DNA from: Skeletonema tropicum
Lineage: Eukaryota > Bacillariophyta > Thalassiosirophyceae > Thalassiosirales > Thalassiosiraceae
Direction of reading: 5' to 3'
Assembly (NCBI GenBank): GCA_037178625.1
Contig: CM074145.1
Coordinates: forward strand, 868,001 to 932,000
DNA length: 64,000 nt
The position numbers and the translations under genes were made by a program. The notes below the pieces were generated by a model. That model was not told where the DNA came from and did no database searches. It saw nothing but the letters and a program-made list of their open reading frames with translations. Below, piece by piece: positions 44,122 through 53,775 of the stretch; position 1 is the stretch's first letter, and each line of letters begins with the position of its first letter.

Positions 44122-44194
44122 GAGACGGCAACACCCAACATATTCGTGTTCCCCAGACTCTTGCGAGTTAGAATATGCTGGGTGTTGCCGTCTC
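44122..44194. repeat. 24-bp stem hairpin
   Basis: GAGACGGCAACACCCAACAT(ATTC) at 44122-44145 pairs with 44171-44194 with one mismatch and a 25-nt loop. It lies 175 bp upstream of the 44369 start codon. Confidence 0.65.
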
Positions 44195-44368
44195 ACTAGT
44201 TGGTTGTCAAAAGCATTCACCCCTAAAATATCTAGTGTATACAAACGGTATTAACGTTTTTGTGCGTGAGATCATTATGAGAACTATTATTGGATTTTGG
44301 GGAATCTAGTTTTTTTTTTGCGCCAAGCGTCATTTCCACATCATCTTGTGCACTCATTCTTGCTAACC

Positions 44369-45666
44369 ATGGCAACAACCCCCAATTCTAGCCACAACAG
44401 AGATAGCGGTAGCCGCCGAAATGCGCCGGCTGGGGTGTATACTCCAGTGTCAGGTTCATCCGGGCAATTTGTTACTCCATCATCTTCAAAAACATCAAAA
44501 CGTGGCAGAGAATCTGCAACAACTGTGGTGGCTCCACAGCGTCGTTCAACGAGAGGTCACAATAACTCGGCCCCAATGAAGCTAACCGCTCCTTCTCAAT
44601 TATTCCGTAGTCGCGATACAGCAGTGTCATGCTTCAACTTCCCTCTTGATCCCAGTAATATTGATCACCTCAAAGTGATATGTTCTAAATGCAAGATGGT
44701 CTTGGGTGAAGCCAAAGACGGAATCCTCACCGAAGCAATAAAGAAGAAGAAACGTGCCGACAAACGAATGTGCGAACGGCCGTGGGACCTCAACAATAAA
44801 TCACATCAAGAGGCATCAAAAAGAAAGGCATATTTTGATTTTCATGAGCTCTTTGAAGAAGACGCATCAGCAGCAGAAGGGGATAATAATTCCAATGCGA
44901 CACAGCCCCAAAAGAAGAAGCAACGAAGAAGGACTGCGCAAAAGCAACAAAATAATGGCACGCAACAACGTAATGCTCAGCCTATAATGTTTGACGAGGA
45001 TGGTCACTTCACAGATGATGCTGTTGAATTGCTTCGGACAAAATTAAACTCGATCCCGAATGACAATGATTTGAGAGTTGCACAAATGTTGATGAAATGG
45101 ACTTCACCTGTACTATTCGACCAAGATGGCCACCTTACCAACAATGTGGTTAAATTGTTTGAGAAACGATTGCAGACATCGCGCAAAGACGGGTTGAATC
45201 CAAATGATAATGATTTGAGAGTTACAGGAATGTTGATGAAGTGGACTTTTGAAAGTAAAGATACAAAGCAGTACAATGCACCATTAGCTGTGTTGCCATC
45301 ATTTCCTCGTATTAAATCTATGATTGTGGCATGCGTACCCCAATTGAATCATTCAGTAGAAGAGTCCACACGGCTACGCAACTTGCGGATGAGAACGTTT
45401 AGTAGTTGGATGGATTGTCTTAAGATGGCACACTTCGACCCAGATATGATGATTGATTATTCGATTCATCTACATCTGCAGAAGATAATGGCGATGGCGC
45501 AGTCGGAAATGATGCTGATGAAACGGCGCAGGTGAAAGTATCGAAAGAGGATACGATGGTCAGCACTTGTCCTCATTGCAGTAAGCGCTTACTTAATGTG
45601 GCTCTCCGTGTTCACATGTTTGAGGCACATGGTGTTACTCTTTGTGCTGAAGCCGAACCTAGGTAA
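44369..45666 (+). CDS. Basic nuclear-type protein with internal duplicated module and terminal C2H2 finger, frameshifted
   Basis: The preferred start is ACCATGG at 44369. Parts: Ser/Thr-rich basic N-terminus; a CSKCKMVLG motif; a lysine-rich stretch with nuclear-localisation character (KKKQRRR); and two copies of one module, FDEDGHFTDDAVELLRTKLN...NDNDLRVAQMLMKWT and FDQDGHLTNNVVKLFEKRLQ...NDNDLRVTGMLMKWT. The frame closes at 45535. An overlapping frame reads SSTSAEDNGDGAVGNDADETAQVKVSKEDTMVSTCPHCSKR... and ends with a C2H2 finger, C-x2-C-x12-H-x4-H, stopping at 45666. A one-base shift near 45455-45465 joins them. Family unknown. Flanking degenerate inverted repeats suggest it may belong to, or have been carried by, a mobile element. 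Confidence 0.5.
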
Positions 45667-45882
45667 TCGATAATTATTAGTACCAAATCATATGAGGCGA
45701 AGAATGATGCAGCCAAATATGTCTTCATTTTTGCATTGAAACGGCATAATGGCATAGATAGAGTAGACAGTAGTAACGAGTTGACGGAAGATATCGACAT
45801 TGTGATGGGCTTCTCATCAGATTTTTGGATGTCACAGTTAGCGATAGTTAGCGATCACAAATGCTAAGGCGAATCCACCGTG

Positions 45883-45975
45883 GGCAGTGTGGTCATTTAC
45901 CACTCGTTTTGTGTCACCACCTTCTCGCCAGTTTTGTCACGACACACGACAACTCGCACTAGTGTGGTTTTATAT
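45883..45975 (+). repeat. Degenerate inverted repeat, right copy
   Basis: Partner of 43909-44000. Starts GGCAGTGTGGTCATTTACCA and fades near GTGGTTTTAT. Confidence 0.5.
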
Positions 45976-45981
45976 CCCAAA

Positions 45982-46076
45982 CATTTTGAAATCGGCACTG
46001 TATGTGGTGCCGATTTGGTGTTGTGCTCAGTACCCATAAGGCTTCAAATTGGCACCTCGGTGCCGATTTCAAAATC
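45982..46076. repeat. Hairpin with 16-bp perfect stem
   Basis: ATTTTGAAATCGGCAC at 45983-45998 is exactly inverted at 46060-46075. Further GGTGCCGATTT / AAATTGGCACC complementarity lies inside the loop. It sits in the upstream region of the SPX-MFS gene. Confidence 0.55.
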
Positions 46077-46325
46077 CGGCTTGTTAGTGGGCGGGCAAAG
46101 CTATATAGGCAGCTCCTAACGGCATTTTTTAAGAAAGCGAAAGAGAAGAGAAGGAATCAACATTCAACGCAACCCTCTCACATTATTTTTTCTCCACTCC
46201 CCGCGGCTCGAACTGCTGTTTCACTCAACAGTTCATCTCTATGCAACCAAAATAATCTATCTATTTATCTATCTATCAACTAACTACAGTCTCTCCCAAC
46301 TGCTGGCGAGTGGTGATATCCAGTT

Positions 46326-48973
46326 ATGAAAGGGTTCGAAACATACTTGCAAAAGTGTATCCGGCCTGAGTGGTCGGAACATTACATAAACTACGGTCTA
46401 TTGAAGGAACACCTCCGCTCATTCTATTCTCGTCGTGCTAAATTACGACACGCGATCAATTTTGATGGCTTCGTGGACGTTGACGATTTCGTTGAACTAT
46501 CAGGAGCAGAAGATGTAGAAGATCTAATGCCCCCAGGGTTCTTCCAATGCGTAGAGGCTGTGAAATGTTATGACGGTTGCGGCGAAAGCTTGCTTGGTGA
46601 AAGGATTGTTACGGAGAAAGCCAGATATACCTTGTCCACGTTGGAGCGGAAAGAATTTAGCTCCTTGATAGAGCAGCATGTCACGTCTGTGGGCGCATTT
46701 TATCGCAATGTGCTGTTGCCCCATATTCAGCAACGCATAGAAAGTGAAGATTTTGAAGAGGCATCGGAGGCTTTATTGGAGACGATGGCGTTTGCTTGCA
46801 CCAATATTGTGACATTTCGACAGCTGCTTATCAGATATAATGCCTTCTGTACAACGTTTAAGGGCATGCCATTGAGCGCAGCTTATTTGCATAATACTGT
46901 CATGGATGTCCATGATATGTTTGAGCTAGAGAGAGCAGATGAGCTGGAAAAGCGTATCACGTTAGGGCTACAAAGACAGGAGGAAGATGGACTAGAGATG
47001 GGGCAAAGGAATGTATCGTCTCAGGGCAGAAACAGCTTGGCAGAGCAAGTGCAAAAGTTTCACGCTCTGCTGGACATTACAGACGAAAAAGTAAGCAAGG
47101 CCATGACGGGAGAGTACACGTTCCGATTGCTAGTAATAGAATTGAGTAGGAGTGAGTACATTCAACGGTTGCACTTGTGGCCTAATATTTTGATCGCGCT
47201 TCTTTTGTAACTCACATACTCATTTCGCACTGTCAGGGACCCCAATAACTTGGAGAGGAGAGCACCTCAAAGAACAGATACAAATCATTGGCAAATGGAA
47301 CGAAACCAAAGACTTTTCACACTTTTCTCTTCCGGTCAAGAAAGGGGAGTCGTTCAGTGACAAACTGAAAGATTTGGAGCCTCAAAACATCTTCCCACTC
47401 GTAGTGAACGTCCTGGCTTGTTTTCTTTTTATGATGAACAATTACATAATTGCTCCATCATCAGCGTACTATGCCGAGGCATTGGGCTGTAACGACGCCC
47501 TTTCTGGCGTCATGGTTGGAGCTGCTCCTTTATTTGCCATGTCATCCAGTTTCCTTTATTCTTACTGGACAAATTACAACTACAAAAATCCAATGCTCTT
47601 CGCGGCATCACTTCAAATTATAGGCAACCTGCTGTACGCTTGTGCTTTTTCTTTTAAAAGCATACAATTATGTTTGATTGGCAGAGCTATTACTGGGCTG
47701 GGCGCTCCAAGAGTCATTAATCGACGGTGAGTTAATTCAGCGTGCCGAGAGAGTTTGCTGTCGCTTCTACTTTATTCTCACACAAGTTGCATTCCAAACT
47801 TTACGTCATACTTATGACAGTTGCGTAGCAGATGTTACCCCCTTTTCATTACGAACGACTGCATCAGTCGTATTTGGGCTGGCAACAGCCCTTGGGGCTG
47901 CGTTTGGACCAGGCATCTCTATTCTGATCGACCGCATCGATGAGTTTCAATTCAAACTGCCTCTCCTGGGGGATCAATTCTTCAATCCTATGACCGGCCC
48001 GGGGTACTTTATGTGCGTCAATTGGATTATTTATGCTGCCATGATTTGTTTCTTCTTCAAAGAGCCAAAACGAACTGGACTAGAGGAATTAAAACGACGT
48101 GAGACTGAACCAATGGATGTAGACTCAAAGAAGCAAACGCTTCTCAGCGGTGTGTCCTCGATGAGTTCAACAAAGATTAGTTCGCATGATGGGAAGAGCG
48201 AGCATTCTTTCCCTGCCGACAGTTCTTGTTGCCAAGATGATGGCAGTCTAGGGTGTGACAGCCTTGATTTGTCAGCAAGCCACGAAGAAGAAATAGACGT
48301 TGAGCTAAAGAAAAAAGAAGCATGCTGTTCCTGTTTCAGACACATGACGCGGCCAGTCCTCATATGCATGACTTTAGTTTTCTTCAAGCGTGTTGCATTA
48401 GAAAGTATTGTCGGAGCCGCTCCAATAGTCACCAAGAATCGATACGGTTGGACTATTGACGATGTTGCAGCGTTACAGGTTGTGAACGGCCTCATTATTA
48501 TTCCAGCGTGTCTTTTTGCTGGATACCTCTCAATAAGGTACGAAGATAGATTGATGGCTCTTTGCTTCCTGTCCGTCACACTGTTTGGTATGGTCATCAT
48601 GTTCGATGTAACAGATCTGATGAATTATCACGCCAGTATGACTTACAATGAATTCTTCATGTTTTCAACTGGTGAATTTCGTTACGTTGCGGGCAGTCTG
48701 ATAGCTTTTATTGGAGTAGAAGTTTGTGAATCCTTCACTGCATCAATGATGAGCAAAGTTGTTCCTTCAAAAATGGCAAAAGGGACATTCAACGCTGGAT
48801 TATTGGAGACGCTGGTAGGTACTGGCGGTAGAGCAATTGGAGACCTCTTTGTTACTGCAATGGGATTGCTATCGATTCGGAACTTGTTGAATCTCCTCAT
48901 CCTGCCAGGAATGGGCCTTGTTGCCTCATCAATCATCATGATTCTGTGGAATTATGAGTTATTAGGCGTTTAA
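46326..48973 (+). CDS. SPX-MFS phosphate transporter (vacuolar type)
   Basis: Three exons, 46326-47151, 47237-47726 and 47821-48973, keep one frame (2469 nt, 822 aa) across short GT-AG introns. The SPX domain comes first (MKGFETYLQKCIRPEWSEHYINYGLLKEHLRSF), the inositol-pyrophosphate sensor of eukaryotic phosphate homeostasis. An MFS transporter of about 11-12 helices follows (VVNVLACFLFMMNNYIIAPSSAYYAEALG; GRAITGLGAPRVINRR|CVADVTPFSLRTTASVVFGLATALGAAFGPG). The second splice restores a motif that the unspliced frame interrupts. A long hydrophilic Cys/Ser-rich loop (SSCCQDDGSLGCDSLD...) separates the halves. SPX-MFS proteins of plants (VPT/PHT5 group) load phosphate into vacuoles. Vacuolar location here is by family analogy. 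Confidence 0.92.
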
Positions 48974-49074
48974 TTGATGTACAGTATTATTAATAACGTA
49001 AATGGTTGGTTGTAAGTTTGATAACTGAATCATTATGGTGATTAGACTATACAAATGTTCCTATGTCAGTTGCT

Positions 49075-49818
49075 TCATTCAATTTCAACTGGCTCCATCC
49101 ACTGCCCTGGGCTTGGGCTTCTGTTTCTCCAAATGGAGTGTAGCTCTTTGAGTTCTCCGTCTTCCTCGTCGGGAACATCTTCTACCTCTACGCTTTGTAG
49201 CCTAGACTGGACCTTAACGCTATCTGTTGCTGGTTCTGGGTGTGTGTCGAGGGCATCATAAAAATGATCCTCATGGCTATGATCCATGAAAGCATCGTCA
49301 ACATCAAATTCTTCTTCTGATTTACTGGAACTGTCAGATCCCTCTCGAAATGAATCACTACCTTTAGCTGGGATCATCTGCTCATCGGACCTCTCCTCAC
49401 TTTCGTCACTTGCACTAAATCTCTGCTTACCCGCAGGAATTCTCTCCTCTCCTCTGTGCAGGTGCTCATCACCTGCTGTAGGAGAAATCACGCGATAAAG
49501 ATTACCATCTGGACCCAAGACAATACTACCAGGTGAACATCTTGCCCTACGCTGCTGTGCTTGGGCCAACCTCTTCCTCCTCATCTCTTCCTCTTTCGCC
49601 ATCTGCTGCTGCCTCCGCATCATCTCCAACTCACGTCGGCGCTCATCTTTCGCCCTCTCCAGCTCCATGAGTCTCCTGCGCTGCAATGCTGCGTTACGTT
49701 GTCGCTCCTCCTCCATCTGTTGACGCCTTGCCAACTCTTGCCGGCGCCTTTGCTCATATGGTGAAGAAAACGGTGAACCAAAGAAGTCGTAAAAAGGATC
49801 GTAGCTGTTTGAGAACAT
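49075..49818 (-). CDS. Coiled-coil protein of unknown function
   Basis: 247 aa, one exon. MFSNSYDPFYDFFGSPFSSPYEQ is followed by about 75 residues of Arg/Gln/Glu-rich coiled coil (ELARRQQMEEERQRNAALQRRRLMELER...). A short motif SPGSIVLGPDGNLYRVI and a long acidic Ser-rich tail complete it. No domain was recognised. The start MF.NSY.PF loosely resembles that of the 52613 protein (MFRQSYNPF), which may be chance. Confidence 0.6.
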   Translation of the reverse strand: MFSNSYDPFYDFFGSPFSSPYEQRRRQELARRQQMEEERQRNAALQRRRLMELERAKDERRRELEMMRRQQQMAKEEEMRRKRLAQAQQRRARCSPGSIVLGPDGNLYRVISPTAGDEHLHRGEERIPAGKQRFSASDESEERSDEQMIPAKGSDSFREGSDSSSKSEEEFDVDDAFMDHSHEDHFYDALDTHPEPATDSVKVQSRLQSVEVEDVPDEEDGELKELHSIWRNRSPSPGQWMEPVEIE

Positions 49819-50276
49819 GGTTGTTGTTATTGCTGTTGTTTCTATTGTTGCTTATTATTGTGTAGAAGGTCGGTATTTATTTTGATAGCTGCTGTTTTTT
49901 CAACAAGAACTGGCGTCAAATATCAAATGATTATTGTGAGAGCTCCAAAGGAGTTGTGTCAAGCTAGAAGAAGGAGATGGAACTCCAAAACAGTCGTGCT
50001 CACAAAATGGATTTCGAGGGAAGAAGATTGAGTCAGTGATTTAGTACCGGGCGGTACACACGAAGTCACTTTGATCGGAGTCAGCACTATTCATTTTGAG
50101 TTCGGTTCGCTTTGACTTCGAGCTAGGCTTACATCATCCGAACCCTGTGTATCATCCTTGATTCATTGTAGCTTGCTTTGTGAGCGAATCGTCATGCATG
50201 AGAACGTTTTTGATTGCTGTCTACCAGCTACATCATTTGGCAGCTTTGAATTGAAGCGCACTTTGACTATTGTACT
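49819..50276. promoter_or_regulatory. Divergent promoter region with shared 18-bp box
   Basis: GCGGTACACACGAAGTCA near 50050 occurs again near 52217, upstream of the 52613 gene. A close relative on the opposite strand is near 58846-58862. No gene is present in the interval. Confidence 0.4.
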
Positions 50277-52031
50277 ATGATAAAGTTTATCCGGCGTCAT
50301 GCTCTCTCCCTCTTTGTTCTCTCTCTCTTGAACACAGTCTGGATTATCCTCCAACCTAGTAATAATCAGAATGAAAATCTTCATCTTCGGATGGGGACTA
50401 GTCGAATAAACAAGCGAACTCAAGGAGCTTCTCATTTGACTGTACAAGTACTAGGTGGAGAAGACCTTGTTGCGGCACAAATTCCAATCTGTGCGGAACA
50501 CACCTTCCTTACGTTGTACGAGAAGCATCAGCAACGACAACTCAGAGGCGGAGCAGATGAAGAAACAGAAGACAAATACAACAAAAAGAGCTCTTGTAAA
50601 GGAATGTTACTACGTGACGATATCATTCTCACAACTCACGAATGTTCCCAATCACCAACCTTATTCTTTGAATCCAGTCATAGAGGCCCTGAAGGTTTGC
50701 TTGAAGCTACAGCTACACCACATACTGCACTCAATGCGAACATGGGGTTGCATTCCAAATTAGGATTCTTGCAGGTGAAGGACGCTCCTTTCCATTATAT
50801 ATTCGCGGATCAACCCGTGAGGAGGACACGAATGTTTATAAGCCTACGATCTCATCCAGATACGGATGTGGCGGAAGAAGATGATGATTACAACATCACG
50901 AAGGGCAGCAGCGGCAGTACAAGAACAATAAGTTCCATGTCACCATACATTACATGCAGAGGGTACAGACCTATTGTTCACAATTTCCCCCTACCAAATG
51001 GAGAAATGGTACCTGTCGGCGAAGAATTGCTCACGGTAGGATTACCCGATGACTTGCTTTGGGAACATGCCGATCTGGACACTGCTCCAGAGTTGAATGA
51101 CGATAAAGAACGTTGGTGGACTAAAGCCATAACATTAGAAGAAGGAGAAGAATCATTTCAGAAGTACTTTGATGCACCCAGCATCAAAGGTCCGGAAGGT
51201 AGTCTATCGATAGTACGAGCACATATGAGCTTTATCGGTAAGGCGAGTGGTATATGTGAGGCATTCGACCCTCGTGGTCATCGAGGAGAAGCATGTTTTG
51301 ACAATTATGTCGCCCGATGGTGGGACGAGGAGCCTTTCAGTGGTACGAACTTCTTTGACTGGGTGGATTATGGAACTGGGAAGTCGTTCTTTGAGAGAAA
51401 TAAGAAGGACAACTTCTTACCTGACTCGAACTCGAATGACAACATGGTCGGTCGATTTCCGGATGATGAATGTACCAAGGAGAAGTTGGATTCCAGAACC
51501 GTACATTTTTTCAATGAAACGGAAAGGAAAGAACATGAAATTTATCTGTCTCATTCCAAGGGAGGACAACAAGTCATTGCGAGGTACAAGCAAAGCGGTG
51601 CCGTGGTCGGACCAAGCTTTAAAGATTATCCCCACTTCTACGTATTTGACCTGAACAAACAAATGTACATGGTAGAAAGAAATCTTTGGGACAGTGTCAA
51701 GTACGGCAAAATAAAACATACTTCATTAGTTCACGGAAAACCCGTGCTATCGGCTGGTGAAGCTTACTTGAATGAAAATGGGGTGGTTGAGGGAATCAAT
51801 TTTAGTAGTGGTCATTACAAACCAAAGATTGCAGCTGCGACAATGATGTATCAATGGATGAAGGACCAGGGATTAAGCACTACAGCATTCAATTGGATGC
51901 CAAGGTCACGCTGGAGTAAGAAGGATTGTTACGAGACTAATTGGAAGGGTTTTGAGATACGTGCATTTGATTCGAGAGTGTTAGAGAAGACTTGTCGGGA
52001 GGTTACAACGTCACCTATTTGGATAATATAA
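50277..52031 (+). CDS. Unknown signal-anchored protein with SGHYKP-type C-terminal domain, copy A
   Basis: 584 aa, intact. The N-terminus MIKFIRRHALSLFVLSLLNTVWIILQ is a signal anchor. The start codon and first four codons lie outside the inverted duplication, which begins at 50290. Near the C-terminus, KPVLSAGEAYLNENGVVEGINFSSGHYKPKIAAATMMYQWMKDQG matches the 'aGe......G.v..i...SGHYkP' pattern also seen in plant IQM-type proteins and other uncharacterised proteins. Function unknown. The second copy at 59267-61126 is about 97% identical in protein but has a premature stop. Copy A seems to have lost its original N-terminus (copy B has MKLQLPPLPTRLTSTIPSRL) yet keeps a usable Met. Confidence 0.75.
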   Translation: MIKFIRRHALSLFVLSLLNTVWIILQPSNNQNENLHLRMGTSRINKRTQGASHLTVQVLGGEDLVAAQIPICAEHTFLTLYEKHQQRQLRGGADEETEDKYNKKSSCKGMLLRDDIILTTHECSQSPTLFFESSHRGPEGLLEATATPHTALNANMGLHSKLGFLQVKDAPFHYIFADQPVRRTRMFISLRSHPDTDVAEEDDDYNITKGSSGSTRTISSMSPYITCRGYRPIVHNFPLPNGEMVPVGEELLTVGLPDDLLWEHADLDTAPELNDDKERWWTKAITLEEGEESFQKYFDAPSIKGPEGSLSIVRAHMSFIGKASGICEAFDPRGHRGEACFDNYVARWWDEEPFSGTNFFDWVDYGTGKSFFERNKKDNFLPDSNSNDNMVGRFPDDECTKEKLDSRTVHFFNETERKEHEIYLSHSKGGQQVIARYKQSGAVVGPSFKDYPHFYVFDLNKQMYMVERNLWDSVKYGKIKHTSLVHGKPVLSAGEAYLNENGVVEGINFSSGHYKPKIAAATMMYQWMKDQGLSTTAFNWMPRSRWSKKDCYETNWKGFEIRAFDSRVLEKTCREVTTSPIWII

Positions 52032-52833
52032 TTTTCTTTGTAGAGAATAGTAAGTAGTTGTCTTGATCCCAAATTCGTTCCGTAGGCCAAAGTATCTACG
52101 CCGCCAGCAGTTCATAGCTCACACTTCTCTTTCTGCACAAAAGAAGTAATAGTAGAGATGGAGCTTGTGAAGGATTTACTGACATAATGCGATGTGACAT
52201 ATTGGTTTGGTAACGAGCGGTACACACGAAGTCATGCCTGGGTCTCACGAGTTCGGAGTTCGGATTCCAAATAAATTCCAATTCCCGTTTGAGAGTGATG
52301 ATGTTGTGGTTGTGTTCTTTTTTACTGGATGTAATCGTGATGAACGGCATGCAAGTGACAAGTGGAGTGAAGAAGTAGCAGGACGGAGTGACGGAGGCCA
52401 ATCACTGAATCGAGGGAATATCTGAATCATCTGCCACATACTCCTACCTCACAAGTGCACTCTGCACTCTGCTCGCCATAGAATTCTTTTCCTCACCAAA
52501 ATTGATCAAACAAATCAGAACCATCACAACCTTGTTTCAAGTCTAACTGATCGTATAGAGACGCCAACTTTCTCTGCAGATAGCATCATTCATATAAATC
52601 ACAAGCAGGACGATGTTCCGCCAAAGCTATAATCCATTTGTACGCTTAGATGTGCCATTGCCCAAGGAGGACAGTCCACGGGCACGCCGTAAGAGCCTAG
52701 CAAAACGATTGGAGGAGCAAGATCGAAAGCTGCAGCAGCTGTCTTTTGAGGAGCTTCCTTTTGGGCTGCAGCATCAATCAAAGGACGAAGAGGACGTTGC
52801 AGACAACAATTCTTTGAATAGCTGCCCTCCAAC
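50290..52833 (+). repeat. Inverted duplication, left copy
   Basis: Matches the minus strand of 58240-61008. It spans almost all of gene copy A, the intergenic region, and the first about 74 codons of the 52613 gene. Boundaries: TCCGGCGTCATG at the left and CTCCAAC at the right. Confidence 0.9.
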
Positions 52834-53578
52834 AATATGCGGACCTCAAGACGACTGCGACCTACTCGACTATCCCGATTCTCCGATGACTCATCCTCCC
52901 AGGACTGTTATTGTCCGGAAAGAAGACCATAATGATATTCCTACGCCGAGGAGGAAGAATAGAGTGCATAGATCGCTCTCAATAGACTTCAGCACCATAT
53001 GCACTGATAGAGGAGAAGAAACATCATTAGGCGAGGAAGGAGACTTGTCCGAGGAAGAAGACGGAAGTGCTGCAGCTTTTGACCACTATGATAATGAAGA
53101 TGACGATGAAGAAGATGGCGACGACGGATGGGAGGCCGCAACGTTTTCAACGTACCCTCCAACATCAATCATGTTCGTTCATGATCATCTTGATGTTATC
53201 GCCACACCCCAACGCAGCAGGATGCATCGAAGCTGCTCTGATTTGAGTGGCAGCTGTTCTTCTCACGGACGTAATGTTTCTGCTTCTCCTCCAAAGCAGC
53301 CGTTCCTTGCTCTCCCAAAGCTAGAAGAGCCTGAGCTTTGGGCACAAGATGAATACGAATCTTCCCACAAGCTCGACGTAGATGAAGAAACTGACGAATA
53401 TGATGGAATTCCTCACGTACTGTCGTGCCCAGCCATGTTCGGCGACGAAGATGATGAAGATGACGTTTTTGACTTTCCCTACATAGAAACTTATGCAATA
53501 CTTGAGCACTCCACCGAGAGCGTCTCATGTCCTGGACGTTTGCTGACGAATGCTTCCATAGATTCGATCGATCTATGA
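52613..53578 (+). CDS. Acidic Ser-rich protein of unknown function
   Basis: 321 aa, single exon. The basic N-terminus MFRQSYNPFVRLDVPLPKEDSPRARRKSLAKRLEEQ is followed by long acidic stretches (DHYDNEDDDEEDGDDGWE) and two similar segments, IPTPRRKNRVHRSLSIDFS and IATPQRSRMHRSCSDLSGS, which look like an internal repeat with phosphorylatable serines. No enzymatic domain. The first 74 codons are duplicated at 58240-58460. Confidence 0.6.
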   Translation: MFRQSYNPFVRLDVPLPKEDSPRARRKSLAKRLEEQDRKLQQLSFEELPFGLQHQSKDEEDVADNNSLNSCPPTICGPQDDCDLLDYPDSPMTHPPRTVIVRKEDHNDIPTPRRKNRVHRSLSIDFSTICTDRGEETSLGEEGDLSEEEDGSAAAFDHYDNEDDDEEDGDDGWEAATFSTYPPTSIMFVHDHLDVIATPQRSRMHRSCSDLSGSCSSHGRNVSASPPKQPFLALPKLEEPELWAQDEYESSHKLDVDEETDEYDGIPHVLSCPAMFGDEDDEDDVFDFPYIETYAILEHSTESVSCPGRLLTNASIDSIDL

Positions 53579-53775
53579 ATATGCTCTAACAGCCAAATTA
53601 TGTCTCCATTACAGCTAAGTGCGCAAGCACACTTTCACAGTCAATGCAAATATGTCTCTTAAGAGATTTAGGAATTTAAGGTACCAAATAATAATAATAT
53701 AGGACTGAATAATAATAGGATAATAAAATGAATTATAGATGCATGTATCATATCTTGCAACACTTGTGCCTGTTA

